From: Tricholoma matsutake
Taxonomy: Eukaryota; Basidiomycota; Agaricomycetes; Agaricales; Tricholomataceae
Length of the DNA stretch: 64,000 nt
Reading direction: 5' to 3'
NCBI GenBank assembly: GCA_026075535.2
Contig: AP026538.1
Location: 18,732,337-18,796,336, forward strand
Program-made: the position numbers and the translations under genes
Part shown: positions 1 through 11,815 of the stretch, one piece after another
Layout: every line of letters starts with the position of its first letter
Numbering within the stretch: the first letter of the stretch is position 1
The notes under the pieces: generated by a model
The model's input: the letters and a program-made list of their open reading frames with translations, nothing else
Told to the model about the DNA's origin: nothing
Database searches by the model: none

Positions 1-2
1 TG

Positions 3-3000
3 TTGTGGGGAAAGTTTACCCTACATGAAGATACCTATATTCATGATGAACCTCGAGAACTTATGGCAGGATATGGGTTTGTTAATGAACAGATAAACCC
101 ATGGATGCAAGAACAATCTGTCGTTGAGCACATCATCATGACTCCCCACCTGTGGTTGCAGTACACCAATGTAGATGATGAGGGAAACATCTTTTGGCTC
201 CCTGGAGCTTGCATGAGAAGGATGCAAAGTATATATGAACTTCAAACTCTCTTTGCGATAGCAATTGTGCTAACAGGAGGAAAGCCCACATGAGCATCTG
301 AGTATGCAATGATGGTGTTGGAGAATGTTGCAGGAGGGTCCATATGCAACATCTTTTGGCTGTTCAATACATTTATCATCTGGGGATCATACAACAAAAC
401 CAGTCACTTTACTGGGGAGGACAAGACAATGATTCGAGTGCCACTTCTCAGGCTTGGACGGTTGATTGTGCAGTTTTTGGTATATCTCCAACCATTGTAC
501 CAGGAGTGGCAGTATCATTTTCAACACACACTATATGCCAATGCGAAAACCTTCCTCTTTGTTGGCCTTTACAGGCCTGTCACAGGTTCAGATATCTCGA
601 TGTCGTTGGCCAAATATATGGAACAAAACTTGGGGAATTCGCCTGACAATCTGCAAGTTTTGACAGTCCATGGCATATGTAACATCATGGCATTGGCATC
701 TCTTGAAACCCATGCATGTTGGGACAAATTACACACATGTGCAGTTGGGGCATACTGGAACGGTGGATAGTGATCATTATGGGGGCAATGCACAACTCCT
801 GGAAGGCATAATGCAAACCCTTTTCATGGAAACAGCGAGGGTTAGTGCCATATTGCACATCATATTTGGCCACCCCCCAAAACTGCTTGAGTTACTCAAC
901 AAGGGACAAATATTTAGTGCTTCCATTGAGCATGTTATCAATGGTGTCGAGAGAATAGACCTGGATTTGGTGTTCTCATGTGAGCAGGTTGTTCTGGCAC
1001 CCCATATCCTTGATACAGTGGCCAATGCTGTATCGACCTGCATAGTTTCTGAAGTCATCAATCATAGTAATCGCACTCTAGTCCAAGCACATGCAACAGT
1101 TGTGCAACTATTTCATTGGTCCAATATGTTTGGTAGGGCATGTGAGCCCATGTCCACATGTGTTATCTATGCATATCCCTATCTCCTGGGGCAACTGCGG
1201 CATTTTCTGGGTTTGAGCCACGAAAACCCAGGATTTGAAAATATTCAACAAGCTGTCACAACTCAGCTCATGTATGAGTGAAAGATGCATGTTCTATATA
1301 TATCTCCAACCAGTGAATACTTTGATGGCTTTGTATGTTCTGTTGTAAATCTGACAATGCACAAGGATCTGGAAAAACAGCACCTGGATTGCTATGCAGA
1401 TCCGCTTTGGATGATGGGTTGAGCACGATTATCATACTGCCACTTTGGTTGATGCATGAGCAATACAAGTATCTGTATACAAAATATGGGATTTCATGGG
1501 AAATCTGGTCAAGGACAACATCCGTTTATCAACCCCCTATCAGCATCATTGTGGTGATTGAGCAAACAGAATGGGAAGTGTTTCGTATGTTTTTGGATGT
1601 GCTGGTGGCTATGGGTCGAGTTGCCCGTGTTATTGTGGATGAGGCATATTTGGTTCGAATGCATCGATGCTTCAGGCCAGTTATGGAAATGCTGGCATGG
1701 CTCAGCAAGAAACATGTCCAGATTGTCTTGGAGACTGCGACATGGCCCCCTTCCTTAGAAGAGGAACTTCTAACCAATTTTGGCATTCCTGTGGAATTGT
1801 GCCATATCACGCGATGCATAACATCTAGATCAAACATATCATTCAATGTTGTGCGATCTGACACTCACGACCTAGACACTGCCATTGAGATGGAGTATGT
1901 TAGAGCAAAGGATTACTCTGACATGAATCAGGTGCTTATTTTCTGCTTGACAAAGCGAGAAGTGCAACAAACAGCTCATTCTCTGAACATTCCATATTGT
2001 GATGCAAGTTTGACACAGGATGAAATTGATACAGTATTGCGAAAATTTAGACTTGGAGAAGAGAGGTGGTGACTTTGTTGCAGTTCCATCTTGGGTGTTG
2101 GACTTGATGTCCCAAACATCACACATGTGATCCATTGAGGATATCTCCGCAATGTTATTTCTTTTGTGCAAGAAACAGGATGCGCAGGGAGGGATGACAT
2201 TATGCAGAAAGTATGGTCAGTTGTTGTATTGCCTCCTGTCAGTGTTATGGATCTCGCTTCAAGGAGGTTTGGTGAACGACTTGTGTGACTGGCTCTGGAC
2301 AGCACTGAACATTGTCACCGGCTCTTGGTACAGATGTTCATCAATGGAGAAGCCAATCTGTGTGTCCTCATGGAAAGGTTCACCCACCATTGCGATATAT
2401 GTGAGGAACAGTGTATATTGAAGCCAACAAAGGGGCAGTTTATGGTATTCCCATGGTCATTGATGCACGATGGTTTAGGAGGCAAGTGTTACCATGGAAG
2501 ACAGTATTGCATGCTAACCACATGTTGTAGATGACACTCATAGCTTGGGACTGTCGCTGAAATTTCCACTCACTGCTCAGCCCACAAATGCCTCGTTCAA
2601 AATACAGGTAGCGTCAGCGATCTCCAAATGTCGGTTTGAGCAATGTGCAGATTTGGTCGACGAACACGACAAGAGGATGAAAGCAGCTCATTTACCGCTC
2701 CAGAAGTTATCAATGTGTTGTGCAGCATGCTGGGTTACTCATATGGCCTCACAATGTGAGCATATCTGGGCCACTTGTGTGCAGCCAAGACAAGCCTCCG
2801 GTACAAATGATTTTGACCTGTGGAGAAATAGCCTTGAACTCCCATCTGGGACATGCTACCGGTGTGGCATCCCCCAAATGGTAAATCATTTATTCTAACT
2901 GTTTGTCCAATGCTAATGCATTGCAGGCGCATTACAAAGGAGATGATGCCAAGATCATATATATACACGAATACAATGATGGTAAGCAAACAAATTGTGA

Positions 3001-3202
3001 ATATGAAGGTGTTTTCTTTCCATTATTATGGGCAGCATCCAAGAGCCCATTGTGGCTTTCTATTGCACATGCCATTTGGCCCAGTTTTTCTCTTGACTTT
3101 GGGCCTTGTAGTTTTGATCAGTGGATTTGGCTTATTAATGCCAGTGGCATGCCTAATATATTCCGATTTATTTTGGCATGCCAAGAGTTAAATGTCATGT
3201 AA
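3..3202 (+). pseudogene. RecQ-like DNA helicase of a dispersed fungal repeat family, degenerate
   Basis: The frame opens at the window edge, so the start is missing. Helicase motifs are spread over shifted frames: motif I GSGKT (about 1368), motif II VDEAY (1635), motif III ETAT (1731), motif IV LIFCLTKRE (1937), a motif V-like GLDVPNITHVIH after a frame change (2100), and motif VI QETGCAGRD (2170), where the expected arginine of QETGRAGRD is Cys. Upstream frames (3-1281) carry a TGGKP segment and a long conserved-looking region that in many Agaricomycete repeats precedes the RecQ core. Downstream (2545-3202) is a C-C-C-W-rich tail. Stops and frameshifts occur at about 291, 770, 1281, 2072 and 2288. 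The family unwinds DNA with ATP; this copy cannot. The helicase call is firm; assignment of the flanking frames to the same gene is inferred. Confidence 0.8.
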
Positions 3203-3287
3203 TCTTTTTCTGGCTGAATTATGTCACAGGCTGTTATATAGAAGTATATACATCAATCCAAGCATTGCTCACTCATTATTTCCTGTC

Positions 3288-4222
3288 ATGGCTCCCTCAC
3301 AAATGATGTCCATTTCTGCTCAGCAAAGCAGTCAACGCAGTACCTCTTCTGCCTCAATCTGCAAGGATTGCCACAGCACTGACTGCTCTTGCCTTTATTG
3401 GTTAGTGCTCATTTCTTCGGCTTAGTTTGTTTGCTCAATTTGATGGGTTTTGGGTAGATGTGAAGTACACACAAGTCACTGTGGTCAATTCATGTTGCTC
3501 AATGTTTCTGGAGTAGTCAAATGCATCTCCAGAGTGAAGACCAGACTGGTGGGCACACGAGTCATCAAAGGGGGGTACCCATGTCCATTTTGTTCGAATC
3601 CAGTCTCTAGCCAGATAAGACTACAAGTAAATGACCATGATGTATGCATGTATGCATTGTATTTAATGTGCATATAGCACCATATAGAGTGGAGATGTGC
3701 CATGCGCCCTGCAGGACTCTGGAACGAGCACATACATGGGTCTGCAGAATCAGGGCTGGTTATCCATGGATCTCAAGCTACAGTCATGTCACAGTTAACA
3801 AAGACTGACTGGGATGTCTGGTCTTTGAAAAGCATCAGTCAGGCATCCCCTGTAGCCTTGCTGTTGCATGAGAATCTTGAAGTTTGCTGTTTCATTCTGT
3901 ACTTATAAATGAACTAGCCCCACCATCCGATGTTAATACCAGGGCAGTGGACATTGGTGCCTGTGAGTCTGTTTGTGTTTCAGAATATCATATAAAGCCA
4001 ATGTTCATGCAAATAGTTTATGATCTCAGCCATGCTGGCATGGTGCAACTTGCCAGTCAGATGACCTATGTGTCTCAGCAGTTGGCGACAATCGTACAGC
4101 ATGGTGTCGATGGGCTTTGTTGTCACAGGGAATGTGGCCAGTTGAAGGGAAGCCACACAATAGCTCAGGTCACCCATGCAGGGGTTGATGTGGATGCAGG
4201 TCTTGAATTCAATGGTGACTGA
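3288..4222 (+). pseudogene. Degenerate Cys-rich reading frames, unrecognised
   Basis: I do not recognise this protein. A frame from the ATG at 3288 carries closely spaced cysteines (CKDCHSTDCSC near 3360) and ends at a plausible GT-AG intron (about 3401-3458). It continues as a frame with CEVHTSHCGQ and CPFC (to 3677). Further open pieces lie at 3702-3908 and 3884-4222 in other frames. The Cys/His spacing suggests metal binding. It could be the 3' part of the helicase repeat or a second transposon gene. Overlapping stops mean it is probably not functional. Confidence 0.35.
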
Positions 4223-4236
4223 TTCATCATAGTACA

Positions 4237-4735
4237 CCAGTTGGTCAAATGGCCAATTTTGACCACGAAAATAAATTCCAAATTATATTTTATATAGATA
4301 GAGCACATTAATAGGATCATATTCATCACAAAAGTTTCAATTTTGGTGGACTAGTTCTTGATATATGCAGGAAATACTGAAAATATAGGTTTCATGAGTT
4401 TCTGCATGAATGAGGCACTCAAAATTGGGTTTTTCTGACAGGTAGGCTTGTAACATGTCCCAGTAGGTTAGAAAAATGGTTTGGTGATTTTTACTCTCTT
4501 ACATAAGTTCTGAAGGAGCTGATCATGAAATTATGACAACTGGAAGTTGTATCTTGACCATTACACATGCAAAATTCATGATCTTGACTGTTCCCCAGTC
4601 CATCAGTCCTATCAAAGTTGGGAACATAAGTATCTCAATTTTTTGTGGCCAGAGTCCAGTGCAATGGCCAGTACTATCTTGATATCAAATGTGCACATGA
4701 TGGTTCTGAACCATCACGTGCATTAAGATGCATGT
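4237..4735. repeat. Dispersed ~500-bp AT-rich repeat, copy A1
   Basis: It starts with TTGGTCAAATGGCCAATTTT and ends in a palindrome at 4692-4722 (TGATGGTTC-T-GAACCATCA core). The same order of blocks recurs at 6055-6417 and 6604-7030, including the stretches around CTTACATAAGTTCTGAAGG and ATCAAAGTTGGGAACATA. No coding capacity. The palindrome at the end of each copy may mark a terminus. Confidence 0.75.
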
Positions 4736-5743
4736 GACACTTCTGCAAAATTTATCGTCAATGGGACCCGGCAGGGCCCTGCAAAAAATTGTAGCAGAGA
4801 AAGTGGGGATTGCCTTTTTGGGAAAGTCAAAGCTCATCCTCGTTCTTAAGATTGTTTCTTAGCTTCCATGGGCCTGATTGGACTCAAATAAGTTGTGGTG
4901 ACAGTATGTAGGACCCCTTGCTTGAGTTGTCATATGCAAAATCTGTATTCAGCTTGTTGATCTTATATTCTGTAGTACAATGTTGACTGCTCAATGACTC
5001 AGTGAATGTTATAAATTTCTACACCATGGCTGACACTCTAGCAGTGATTTGCATGTAAATTTGAACCATAGCTTCTGATTTCTCTTCCAAATTACATCAG
5101 GATCAACAAAATTTGACATCAACTTGCAATGAGTCTTGTGTACCTCATAAGAGTGATTGCCAAGCCTCTACAAGGCTGATTTTATGTATCTAAGGTGCAT
5201 TTTCATGAGAATGGACCATTTTTACTATTGATCTGAATCTGTGCATCATTGGCCAATGCTCAGAAACATGTCTCCAGTTGTGTTTGTTTATTGATTTCCT
5301 TTTTAGGACATGACACACACTGAACACATTTTGAGCTCCATACCACCATTTTCACTGAAATAAACATCTAGAGCATTATTTTGAATGCTATTCTTAGCAA
5401 TCTCAAGCCAGATTCACCTTTATGCACCCTAATCACCTTGATTCACATCCTGATATTTTTGCATTTCCTTTTTGGGATAACAAAATGTTGTTGACTTTAC
5501 ATGAACGTCGTTTGGCTTCCACACCACCATTTTTGCTCAACAAAAGTGTAGGATCACACTTCTCATCAACTTCTTGGGAGCAGAATTTTTAGTTAAGTCC
5601 TCATTCTTGAGATCTTTGCATTGAACACAGCAGATTGGAAGGACTAAGCCATTTAAAAAAATTCCACTCTGAAGACTTTGATTAGAGCATGTATGAGAGT
5701 ATTTCTTCTCATACAAAGTTGATGACGTCAACAATTAAAGAAA
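4736..5743. other. Gene-free AT-rich interval
   Basis: I see no coding region, RNA gene or clear repeat terminus. The sequence is AT-rich and nearly free of CpG, which suits old decayed repeat DNA. Confidence 0.5.
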
Positions 5744-5776
5744 GTGCATGTGATGGTTCAGAACCATCACGTGCAT
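5744..5776. repeat. 31-bp palindrome of the TGCATGTGATGGTTC family
   Basis: Two arms of 14-16 bp (GTGCATGTGATGGTTC and its complement) meet around one central A. This copy is not at the end of an A repeat. Other copies are at 4692, 5989, 6381, 7000, 8049, 8616 and 9753. Confidence 0.8.
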
Positions 5777-5984
5777 TTAATAGACAATGTGAGGACATCT
5801 GGGTATTGGAAATTCCCATGAGTCCTGCCCATCCCATCCATCCTGCTGAGTCCTGTCCCTTTCATTCCAATAATTGTGAGTTCAGAGGGGGTCAATTTTT
5901 TTTCTCACTATCCATTCTGCCACTGTACAAAAGTAGGGGTGACTAAGTGGACAGCACCATTGTCAAACAGTCTTTGCATGCTTA

Positions 5985-6050
5985 GAAAGATGGTTCTGAA
6001 CCATCACATGCATTGAATAAATTTATCATTGACAATTGTTCCACTTACTT
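5985..6050. repeat. Palindrome copy with AATAAATTTAT-type tail
   Basis: The palindrome (5989-6012) is followed by GAATAAATTTATCATTGACAA. That is the same block that forms the arms of the hairpin at 6425-6604, so this looks like a truncated relative of that element. Confidence 0.6.
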
Positions 6051-6054
6051 GGGG

Positions 6055-6417
6055 GTCTGAATATGGAGGAAATACTGAAAATATAGGTTTCATGAGTTTC
6101 TCCAAGAATGAGGCATTCAAAAATCAGATTTTTCTGACAGTTAGTCTTGGTACATGTCCCAGTAAGTCAGAAAAATGGTTTGGTAGTTTTTACTATCTTA
6201 CATAAGTTCTGAAGGAGCTAATCATGAAATTATGACAACTCGAAGTTGTATCTTCAGCACTACACACGCAAAGTTCTTGATTTTCACTGTTCCCAAGTCC
6301 CTCAGGCCTATCAAAGTTGGGAACATAGGTATCTCAATTTTCAGTGCCCCAAGTCGCCTGTACTATCTAGATGTCACATGTGCATGTGATGGTTCTGAAC
6401 CATCACGTGCATTAAGA
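6055..6417. repeat. Dispersed AT-rich repeat, copy A2 (5' truncated)
   Basis: Direct repeat of 4365-4735 with scattered substitutions and indels, beginning near GGAAATACTGAAAATATAGG. It ends in the palindrome at 6381-6412, as copy A1 does. Confidence 0.75.
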
Positions 6418-6424
6418 TGCATGT

Positions 6425-6604
6425 GACAGTTCTGAATAAATTTATTGTCAACAACATTGCTTTTGATGTGAGACAGACATCACATGTAGCCACTTTGGAA
6501 AACTTATGTACAAGTAGTGCTGTGCATTTAGTCACCACTACTTTTGTACAATGTCGTACATCAATAGTAACATTGTCGACAATAAATTTATTCAATGCAC
6601 GTGT
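6425..6604. repeat. Fold-back (hairpin) element, ~180 bp
   Basis: The arms begin CTGAATAAATTTATTGTC on the left; the complement of the right end reads CATTGAATAAATTTATTGTC. The inner segments GTACAAGTAGTG and CACTACTTTTGTAC also pair, so most of the element can fold on itself around a ~15-nt loop. It has no coding content and sits between repeat copies A2 and A3. Confidence 0.7.
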
Positions 6605-7060
6605 TGGTCAAATGGCCAATTTTGACCATCAAAATAAATTCCAAATGATATATGATTATATTCATCCCAACATCATGAATTTTGGCAGACTAGTTCTTGA
6701 GATATAGACAAAATACTAAAACTGTAGTATATATATGAGTTTCTGAATGCATAGGGCCATCAAAAATCACCCTTTTGCTCCAGTTAGTCTGTAACAATGT
6801 CATAGTAAGTTGGAAAAATAGTTGGGTGAATCATAAAATTATGAGAACAAGAAGTTGTATCTCACTCTCTACACATCCAAAATTCATAATTCCAACTGCT
6901 CTCAGGTCCCTCAGACCTACTAAGGTTGGGAACATAAGTGTCTTGAATTCTGGTGGCTGGAGTCCAGTACAACAGCCTATGCTATGTGGCCACCAACTGT
7001 GCACGTGACGGTTCTGAACCATCACATGTATTGTAAATCCATGTGATGGAAACTCTCATA
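6604..7060. repeat. Dispersed AT-rich repeat, copy A3
   Basis: Third copy of the A repeat, starting TTGGTCAAATGGCCAATTTT as in A1 and ending in the palindrome at 7000-7028. Its last ~100 bp (AGTCCAGTACAACAGCC onward) matches the right arm of the large fold-back at 7.9-8.8 kb, which links the two repeat families. Confidence 0.75.
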
Positions 7061-7904
7061 CATATATTAGTTAACCCTAAACATGCTACAGTGCTCATCA
7101 CCACCCCACCAATACTGCTCTGGTTTTCCAAAAAACTTACTAAAACTTTGAAAGAATTTCTTTTAGGAAGGCAACCCATGAAAAGAATGTGTTTGCTACA
7201 AGATTGTATTTTTTCCCATGTATTTTACTTTTTTTGACCCAAATCAAAATCAAATCAAGAAAATCATACACCTGTGCATGATTATGCATGTCAACCACTG
7301 TAATATTCCACAATCCTAAGTGAAATAAGTGTTCCCAAAAAGCTTGAGAACATGATGCATATGACAATTCTGGAAATGATTTTGGTGACTCTACATCTGA
7401 AGATTTTGAGATCGGGTGGGTTTTCATGAGCTCATAAGGTTGTTGCGACCTGGTGATGAGGCCTGTAGAATGGCATATTCTCTACTCAGATAGCAATAGT
7501 GAATTTTACTATTTAAAGCAGCAGATTGTGAAATTATGACAAGTATGTTACACAGCTTAGTGTAACGTAGAGGATTACTGTACCATTTTGAATTGTTCAG
7601 CCAGGTATGTGACCTGTGACCAATTGGACAAAAATAGGTGTTTGGCCACCTTGCCTCTGCTCTGGGACAAACCAAGAATTTCAGCCAAAATTTCATGTAC
7701 TAATGGCCCATCAGCAATTTTGAACAGACAACTTGACAGATGGTTTCAGCCACACTTGGTGTGACTTGGAAAATGCAATTTTGCCCGCATCTGAGGGGGC
7801 TGTGATGCATGATGGCCAAACAATTTGAAATGGCACAGTACTATAACTGTAGTTCAGAGGGTGTCAAAAAGAATTTGCCACTATAGCAGTGACTAAGCAC
7901 ACTG
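7061..7904. other. Gene-free AT-rich interval
   Basis: No coding region is supported. Short open frames on either strand show no recognisable motif, and CpG is nearly absent. Confidence 0.5.
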
Positions 7905-8805
7905 GACCATATGCATAATTGTCATAACTTCATAATTTGCTTCTTTAGATAGTATATGCTACTGGCATGTTTAGAGTTAACTAAGAAAATGTGTGATTCT
8001 AGCACATTTAGAGTTAACTAGCAGATTTTCCATCACATGTATTTACAACACATGTGACGGTTCAGAACCGTCATGTGCACAGTTAGCAGCTACATAGCAC
8101 AGGCTATTGTACTGGACTCCAGCACCAGGATGATGCTTGTTTATGATATGCTATGTGTAATTGTCATAACTTCATGATCTGCTTCTTTAGATAGTGTAAC
8201 ATAATTATCATAATTTCATGATCTGCTTCTTTAGATTGTAAAATCAACTGGACTATTGCCATCAGAGTAGCAAAATCTGCCATTCTAGTACATTTCAAGT
8301 TAACTAATATGTGTAGCAGATTTTTGGCCACATGTGTTGTAAATATGTGTGATGGAAAATCTGCTACATATATTAGTTAACTCTAAATGTGCTAGAATGG
8401 CAGATTTTTCTACTCAGATGGAAATAGTCCAGTTAATTTTACTATCCAAAGAAGCAGATCATGAAATTATGACAATTATGTTACACTAAGTAGCGTACAC
8501 TATATAAAGAAGCAGATCATGAAGTTATGACAATTATGCATAGCATATCATAAACAAGCATCATTCTGGTGCTGGAGTCCAGTACAATAGCCTATGCTAT
8601 GTGGCCACCAACTGTGCACATGACAGTTCTGAACCATCACATGTGTTGGAAATACATGTGATGGAAAATCTGCTAGTTAACTCTAAATGTGCTAGAATCA
8701 CACATTTTCTGCTCGGATGGCAATAGTCTGGTGAATTTTGCTATCTAAAGAAGCAGATCATGAAGTACTATAACAATTATGCATAGTGTTGTGTAACATA
8801 GCATA
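7905..8805. repeat. Large imperfect inverted repeat (fold-back element), ~0.9 kb
   Basis: The two halves are imperfect reverse complements about an axis near 8340. AGCAGATTTT at 8315 pairs with AAAATCTGCT at 8356. The palindromes at 8049-8078 and 8616-8646 pair, and so do the blocks around TTCATGATCTGCTTCTTTAG, repeated twice per arm. The match continues outward to CATAATTGTCATAACTTC at 7915 and its complement near 8780, with indels. No coding content. It is a snapback-type element or an inverted duplication of the A-repeat end. Confidence 0.75.
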
Positions 8806-9185
8806 ACATAGCATACCATAGCATAAAAAAGCATAATATGACCCAAGATATGTATATATTTCAGATGAGTATTTCATGTAATTCTCTCTGCATGGATTTT
8901 CCTACTTTATGTGCACCCCACTTCTTATTTTTTAAAGTAGTTGATTGGGTTATATTAGGGTTGTTCACAGTACCCATTTTTGGGCCATTTTCAGCTCATT
9001 TTCAGCTTCATTTTCAGATCATTTTTGGCTGTTTGGCAGAATAATGATCAAAATGGACCGAAAAATGAAGTCAAAAATGATGTGAAAAATGGCTACTGTG
9101 AATGCTTTGATTACTTTCTTTTAGCCCTGCTCCTCGCATATCAAGTGGTGGGAAAAAGTACCAAACATGACACATGAGGATGTTA
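8806..9185. other. Gene-free interval
   Basis: No coding region is supported. It holds a short run of near-repeats of CATTTTCAG(C/A)TC at 8987-9030 and nothing else I can name. Confidence 0.5.
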
Positions 9186-9193
9186 GGTGCATG

Positions 9194-9750
9194 TAGTGTT
9201 GCCAATGGCGCGGCTCGGAGCTGCAAGCCATTGAGCCGAGTGGCTATTTTGGGCCAGCTGTACCAATAAATTGGCTTGCAGCTCAGAACCGCCCAGAGCT
9301 GCTCAAGCCATGCCCTAAGTTGCCTCAAATTCAGAGCAACTGGAGGGCTTTAAATGTTCTTAAAACACTATAAAAAAACACTCTGTAGGAGTCCTTACTG
9401 CCATTTTGAATACATGTTGTTATACCCTACTCCCCAGAGCCATCTCTCGAGCATGTTTTGTAATAGGTACGAGGAGATAAACATAGCCAAATAATCTCAT
9501 CAAAGATACTGATCTGTGCAAAACTCAATAGAATGACTTGTTTGTTTTGTAATAATAGTCTACACAACCCATTTGACTGTTAAAATACATAACTGAGGCA
9601 TAAATACCACTCGGATTGCAAGTCCACAACTCTGGGCAATCTCAATCCACTTAGCCGGCTCAGAGCCGCTCAGCACGACTCAGCACCATGTTGATCAGCT
9701 CAAGCCTGAGCCACGCCATGGGCGAGCCGAGCTGAGCCATGGCATCACTA
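9194..9750. mobile_element. Non-autonomous hAT-like MITE with 8-bp target duplication
   Basis: Ends are TAGTGTTGCCAATGGC (left) and, read inward from the right, TAGTGATGCCATGGC. Exact 8-bp direct repeats GGTGCATG flank it at 9186-9193 and 9751-9758. TAGNG ends plus an 8-bp duplication are typical of hAT transposons. Both subterminal regions are packed with GAGCCGAGC/GGCTCAGAGC-type repeats, possible transposase binding sites; the 557-bp body has no transposase. The target lies beside a copy of the 31-bp palindrome. Confidence 0.85.
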
Positions 9751-9752
9751 GG

Positions 9753-9783
9753 TGCATGTGATGGTTCTGAACCATCACATGCA
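9753..9783. repeat. 31-bp palindrome, perfect copy
   Basis: TGCATGTGATGGTTC and its exact complement are separated by one T. This is the most perfect copy of the family, and the hAT-like MITE next to it duplicated part of its left edge. Confidence 0.85.
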
Positions 9784-9907
9784 ATATGTGGATGTCACAT
9801 GATGGTTTTCCACTCTTAACACCTCCACATATTTGTTTGCACAACTTGCACTTTAAATTGTGCAGGAGATCCCATTGAATCAAGTGCATCTCTAGCCTAA
9901 CTCAAAT

Positions 9908-10125
9908 ATGCCTAGTTCTTGGGGATCTCAATGCATGGTATGGCCTGACTTCACAGATTCATCCTTCTCAAACTCAGGAAATGCTCAGAGTTGGTCAAAC
10001 TTCACAGATTCTGATCAAGTAAAGCATACTCAGGAAATTCATGCACAACTGCCTCCCACATCAGCACAGTTACACACAGGTGGCTCTTGGAGCCCATTCC
10101 CCTCATGGTCTGCATTGGATTGGAG
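9908..10125 (+). pseudogene. Unrecognised repeat gene, 5' fragment, interrupted by element E1
   Basis: An open frame rich in Ser, Trp, Gln and Pro runs to the left end of E1. After the element a similar SWSP-/LDWSPCPPWS-type phase continues, and TGGATTGGAG occurs on both sides, so E1 landed inside a reading frame. I do not recognise the protein. Confidence 0.4.
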
Positions 10126-10382
10126 GAGGTCTTTACACTCCCCCCCCCCCCCCCAATCCAAGCGGAGTCCGCTCGGACACTTGGACTGTCCAAGGACTTT
10201 GCTCAGACTTTGCTCAGACTTCTTTGGCTGAAAGTCCTGCCAAACTAAATGTCCAGTCCGAGCTGAGTCCGAGCTGAGTCCTCGGACTGTCCTAGGACTG
10301 TCTGAGCGTCTGAGTGGACCAGGACTCATACAGTCCTAGGACTGTCTGAGTTGCTTATATAATTGACTGAAAAATCAGTGGC

Positions 10383-10457
10383 TACCGCAGGGATTGAACC
10401 CTCATAGTCACATGATAAGTACATTTAAGGCAACAATATAACCGTTAGACTAAAGTA
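10383..10457 (-). other. tRNA-like module (A box and B box) in E1, left
   Basis: On the minus strand it reads TAGTCTAACGG (A-box-like) and GGGTTCAATCCC (B-box-like) within 75 nt, the size of a tRNA. The outer 7 nt (TACTTTA and TGCGGTA) pair at six positions if wobble is allowed. The anticodon arm is not convincing, so it is a tRNA-derived relic or pol III promoter, not a working tRNA. Confidence 0.6.
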
Positions 10458-11244
10458 TCATTACAGGTAGATAGTTTTATCTCTCTATGTACTGCCCTGG
10501 CTGTGATGACAAATCAACACAGCCGTGTCACCAACAATGATGCCAGCTCATCATCAATCATCATCATTCACCACCAACCACCACCACCACCACCACTCAA
10601 TGACGATGCCTCCCTCCCGCGTCCCGCTGCTGCCACTGCCCCCTGAACACCCCACAGCCACGGGCCCCATGCCAGCACATGATGAAATGGGCCCAAACAA
10701 CAATAGAGTTGTTTGGGCCCCATGTGAGTTTTTTCTTTTTTGTTTTCTCATGTTTTCTTTAAGCTAACACATTTTTTCATTAATTATAGGTTATATCTAT
10801 ACTGTAGCAGCACAATGACCCCAAAACCACCAAACGAGGAACAACGATGAGACCACGACCCAGCAGCGGCCCCTGCCAGTGCAAGCAACTGCTCACATGG
10901 GGGAGAGCCGCTGCTAACGATGATGATGACCACAGGGAATGACAGGTGGAATGACGACAATTAGGGGAGACCCCAATGACAGCCAGCACCCCCCATAACT
11001 GCCGCAGGCAACTGCTCACAGGGTGGATGGGGGGTGCAAGAGTGTAGGTACCAACAGGGAGACACAAAAGGCCCAAGAGATATCAACGTCTCTTGGGTTC
11101 TAGATAAGTTTTTTTTTCCTTTTCTCAGTTCATTTTTCAATTCTAACCAACTTTTTTTAGGTACAAACTACTACTGGCAACAACGACAATGGGGGAACAC
11201 CATGACCACCACTGCTGTGAGCCCCTGCTCACAGGGTGGAAGGT

Positions 11245-11385
11245 GAGGGTGAAGAGACAAGGGGGAAGGGAGACAAGGGGGAAGGGAGATGAGAGGGAAG
11301 GGAGATGAGAGGGAAGGGAGATGAGAGGGAAGGGAGACAAGAGGGAAGGGAGACAAGAGGGAAGGGAGATGAGGGGGAAGGGAGA
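11245..11385. repeat. 16-bp purine-rich tandem repeat
   Basis: About eight copies of GGGAAGGGAGATGAGA and near variants lie in tandem inside E1. The open frames across it on both strands are by-products of the repeat. Confidence 0.85.
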
Positions 11386-11725
11386 CGACAACACCCGCCC
11401 CACGCCTATGAGCATCTGCTCATGGGGTGGTTTAGGGGGGAGAAGAATGGGGACAGGAGAGCGAGACAGCCAGGGGACAACTCAGGGAGAGACAAATGCC
11501 ACCACGAGCAACTGTTGCTTGCGGTGGGTGTTTTTAATTTATTGTTATTATTGATAGTTACAGCCCCCTCCCCTCGAGCTTGTGAGGGGAGGGCTTAGTA
11601 TTATTTAATTACCCATATTAATTACCCCTTGCACAGATGCGAGGGGGTCAATTTAATAATCTATTCATGATATATATAAAAATTAGATTTCAGTAATAAA
11701 TAGATATGATGTATGTAACTTGAAA

Positions 11726-11815
11726 TGACTACTTGGCTTAAGTGGTAGAGTGTGCATGTTTCATTGTCATGTGATTGCTAGTCCAGAAGGCTGTTGGTTC
11801 AATTCCTGCTGTGCA
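11726..11815 (+). other. tRNA-like module (A box and B box) in E1, right
   Basis: TGGCTTAAGTGGTAGAG resembles an A box and GGTTCAATTCC matches the B-box consensus. They are ~55 nt apart, as in a tRNA with a small intron. ATTATTTTGTGAG follows, a tail shared with the equivalent modules of E2, E3 and E4. Confidence 0.6.

Noticed and set aside
10525..10767. His-rich 80-residue ORF
   Set aside because: The His run is a CAC/ATC low-complexity stretch in E1 with no counterpart frame in E2 or E3.
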